The notes under the pieces were generated by a model that ran no database searches, had not been told where the DNA came from, and was given only the letters and a program-made list of their open reading frames with translations. A stretch of DNA of 15,576 bases, from NCBI GenBank assembly GCA_035353335.1, contig DAOPZJ010000061.1, positions 1 through 15,576 of the forward strand, read 5' to 3'. The DNA is from Oscillospiraceae bacterium (GTDB taxonomy: Bacteria > Bacillota > Clostridia > Oscillospirales > JAKOTC01). This document shows positions 14,366-15,576 of the stretch, in pieces (the stretch's first letter is position 1; every line of letters begins with the position of its first letter). Position numbers and translations under genes: made by a program.

Positions 14366-14840
14366 CTTCAAAACCTCCCAGTGATTGTTTCAAAAGTCCC
14401 CTTGCGCGCGCCAGCCGGGTGCCGACCGTCGCGGGGTTGGTGTCGAGTAGTTTTGCGATCTCCTCAATCGAATAACCCTCATAGTAATACAGGTGAATGG
14501 GCAGCCGGTATTTTTCCGCAAGCGCCATCACGGCTTCGAGTACTTGGCTCTGCTCCGGCGGTAAATACGCGGCTTCTTCTGTCAGTTCAAAACGGCTGCG
14601 AAACCAGCCCGTTTTGAGCATGTTGCGGCTTTTGTTGATTGTCACCCGCAGCAGCCAGGCCTTTTCGTGCTCAGCGCTTTCGAATTCGGGTGCCTTTTGC
14701 AGATAGGTCAAAAAGACGTCCTGCACGATGTCCTCGGCGCTGTGTACGGATTTGACATAAGTAAACGCAAGCCGCCGCAGATTGTCGGAATACCGGATGA
14801 CCGCCTGTCTGACGCATTCAATGAGCTCATTTGAATGCAT
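14355..14840 (-). CDS. ECF-type RNA polymerase sigma-70 factor
   Basis: The 161-residue protein directs RNA polymerase to a specific promoter set, usually in response to an envelope signal. It has region 2 (LRRLAFTYVKSVHSAEDIVQDVFLTYL, about 21-47, with the typical DIVQDVFL), KAWLLRVTINKSRN (60-73), a short linker, and region 4 (YSIEEIAKLLDTNPATVGTRLARARGLL, about 123-150) with the helix-turn-helix. Length and order fit group IV (ECF) sigma factors without extra domains. The start ATG at 14840 has AAAGGAG about 13 bases upstream, and an in-frame TGA just before it rules out a longer start. The next gene, a membrane protein, overlaps its 3' end. A possible -10 TATTAT lies at 14866-14871 (minus strand), but its -35 is poor, so autoregulation cannot be judged. 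Confidence 0.93.
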   Translation of the reverse strand: MHSNELIECVRQAVIRYSDNLRRLAFTYVKSVHSAEDIVQDVFLTYLQKAPEFESAEHEKAWLLRVTINKSRNMLKTGWFRSRFELTEEAAYLPPEQSQVLEAVMALAEKYRLPIHLYYYEGYSIEEIAKLLDTNPATVGTRLARARGLLKQSLGGFEDEA

Positions 14841-14913
14841 GTTGTCTCATCAACTCCTTTCACCCATAATACAACTCAGGATTGGAGTATTTTTCACCGG
14901 GAGGGATTTTTTA

Positions 14914-14938
14914 TAAAAAAAGCCGCCAAATGGCGGCT
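14914..14938 (-). terminator. Rho-independent terminator of the reductase-pyrophosphatase unit
   Basis: AGCCGCCA (14921-14928) and TGGCGGCT (14931-14938) form a perfect 8-bp GC-rich stem. Read on the minus strand it is followed by seven T residues (14920-14914), the classic terminator form. It closes the minus-strand transcript that includes the pyrophosphatase-like gene, before the ECF sigma unit begins. Confidence 0.9.
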
Positions 14939-14955
14939 CAGTGGTATAACAAAAT

Positions 14956-14987
14956 TGTCATTCTGAGCGCAAGTCGAAGAATCTCGG
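14956..14987. repeat. Likely copy of a widespread short intergenic repeat
   Basis: The segment TGTCATTCTGAGCGCAAGTC continues with GAAGAATCTCGG. On the other strand it contains GATTCTTCGACTTGCGCTCA followed by GAATGACA. This motif, with ATTCT and AGAAT as outer inverted arms, is one I recall from intergenic regions of many unrelated bacterial and metagenome-derived genomes. That is recollection, not a search. It lies in the 3' untranslated region between the pyrophosphatase stop and the terminator. Only one copy is present in this window. Confidence 0.5.
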
Positions 14988-15013
14988 ACAGATAACAGTT
15001 TACGGGTGAATAC

Positions 15014-15361
15014 TTAATCTCTCCGAACCAAAACACCCTTCATGAATTCGCTTTCGTTGTGGGTTTGATAGACAAGCGCTTTTTCTTCCTCATTGCAGCC
15101 GATCAGAATCTTGATCTCGCTGTCGCGTTTCATCAAATCGACGATGCACATGACGGCATCAATTTTACGCGCCGGATCGGTGCCGACCCAGACGTCAATC
15201 CCGCCGCCGTCCATCGAAAAAGTATTTTTCAGATAGCCGTAATCGACCGGATAGATAAAATCGAGATAGCGCGGGTGCGCCGAGCCTTTTGGACGGTCGA
15301 TCACAATCTCCGACTGCCCGACCAACGTGTCAAGCGCCGCCCAAAACTCTGCGTTATTCAT
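15014..15361 (-). CDS. Short inorganic-pyrophosphatase-like protein
   Basis: The 115-residue protein resembles the core of soluble family I inorganic pyrophosphatases, which split pyrophosphate into phosphate. It has IVIDRPKGSAHPRYLDFIYP (19-38), DYGYL (40-44), the metal-binding block SMDGGGIDVWVG (49-60) with D51 and D56, and VDLMKRDSEIKILIG (74-88). It is much shorter than typical enzymes (about 170 residues), and the third loop that carries acidic metal ligands is shortened, so activity is not certain. Short proteins of this kind are, as far as I recall, common in clostridia. The start ATG at 15361 overlaps the TGA of the upstream reductase gene (ATGA), showing translational coupling. Confidence 0.8.
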   Translation of the reverse strand: MNNAEFWAALDTLVGQSEIVIDRPKGSAHPRYLDFIYPVDYGYLKNTFSMDGGGIDVWVGTDPARKIDAVMCIVDLMKRDSEIKILIGCNEEEKALVYQTHNESEFMKGVLVRRD

Positions 15362-15576
15362 TTCAAACGCTTCTCGATGAATGCCAGAAACGCGTCGGCC
15401 TGTTCCTTTAAAAACGGCGCGCTGTCGGTCAGCTTCAAATTGCCGTTTTCATCCGCCTGCTTGGACACTCTCGGAATCGTCAGGCGCGGGTCATTCATCA
15501 CGTCCATATCCAAAAAACTGATGAGTGTCACGAGGTGATCCTGAGCCGTGACCGTACCGCCCATGCCGAGCGACGC
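15358..15576 (-). CDS. C-terminal part of an NAD(P)H-dependent FMN reductase-like flavoprotein (5' end outside window)
   Basis: The last 72 residues of a flavodoxin-fold oxidoreductase are present. The segment SLGMGGTVTAQDHLVTLISF matches the region after the flavin loop in NADPH-dependent FMN reductases (SsuE/ChrR-type, COG0431). It is followed by LDMDVMNDPRLTIP and a final helix, FLKEQADAFLAFIEKRL. The frame continues to the window edge as Ala-Ser-Leu-Gly before the internal Met, so that Met at 15564 is not the start. The stop TGA overlaps the ATG of the pyrophosphatase-like gene. Electron acceptor and physiological partner cannot be told from this part. Confidence 0.75.
   Translation of the reverse strand, partial: ASLGMGGTVTAQDHLVTLISFLDMDVMNDPRLTIPRVSKQADENGNLKLTDSAPFLKEQADAFLAFIEKRLK

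Noticed and set aside
1..15576. CRISPR arrays, insertion sequences, prophage genes, tRNA and rRNA genes
   Set aside because: No regularly spaced direct repeats, transposase or integrase motifs, or recognisable structural RNA sequences were seen on either strand.

Overview
The window looks like chromosomal DNA of an anaerobic, low-to-mid-GC Gram-positive bacterium, most likely a clostridial (Oscillospirales-like) gut or sludge lineage. This rests on strong AGGAG-type ribosome binding sites, sigma-A promoters with 17-nt spacers, a BioY biotin transporter, a clostridial-type hexameric glutamate dehydrogenase, and an ECF sigma gene overlapping a membrane regulator gene. The base composition is even, and no phage, transposase, CRISPR, tRNA or rRNA genes are visible. 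The taxonomic placement is inference, since no marker gene is present.

Layout. (1) 1-627: the 3' end of an unidentified membrane-protein gene and a small cysteine-rich orphan, closed by a bidirectional terminator. (2) 649-4017, minus strand: cysC-cysD-cysN, the PAPS-making sulfate-activation operon. Its CysN carries a C-terminal APS-kinase-like domain whose P-loop and DGDN motif are destroyed, while the separate CysC is intact. (3) 4018-4247: a divergent control region with one sigma-A promoter in each direction and three related AAGTGA-type repeats placed against them. (4) 4248-10574, plus strand: a tightly packed run of PAPS sulfotransferase, lipoprotein-type MltG (overlapping the sulfotransferase by ATGA), GH38 alpha-mannosidase, GH29 alpha-L-fucosidase with an in-frame amber codon at codon 11, and BioY. 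(5) 10634-12788: glutamate dehydrogenase with its own strong promoter, then an endonuclease/exonuclease/phosphatase-fold protein, closed by a hairpin terminator. (6) 12839-14840, minus strand: an ECF sigma factor and an overlapping single-pass membrane protein, probably its anti-sigma factor or sensor. (7) 14921-15576, minus strand: the 3' part of an NAD(P)H-dependent FMN reductase-type gene, a short inorganic-pyrophosphatase-like gene, a copy of what looks like a widespread intergenic repeat, and a strong terminator.

How it fits together. ATP sulfurylase (CysDN) and APS kinase (CysC) make PAPS. No PAPS reductase (cysH) or sulfite reductase gene is present here, and the divergently transcribed neighbour is a sulfotransferase. 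The locus therefore reads as a sulfation module (sulfate to PAPS to sulfated product) rather than assimilatory sulfate reduction. The acceptor is unknown. Translational coupling of the sulfotransferase to a peptidoglycan lytic transglycosylase, followed by two intracellular glycosidases, points weakly to a cell-envelope or glycan substrate. The most unusual items are this sulfation locus with its repeat-bearing divergent promoter, the pseudo-APS-kinase tail on CysN, and the early stop in the fucosidase gene.
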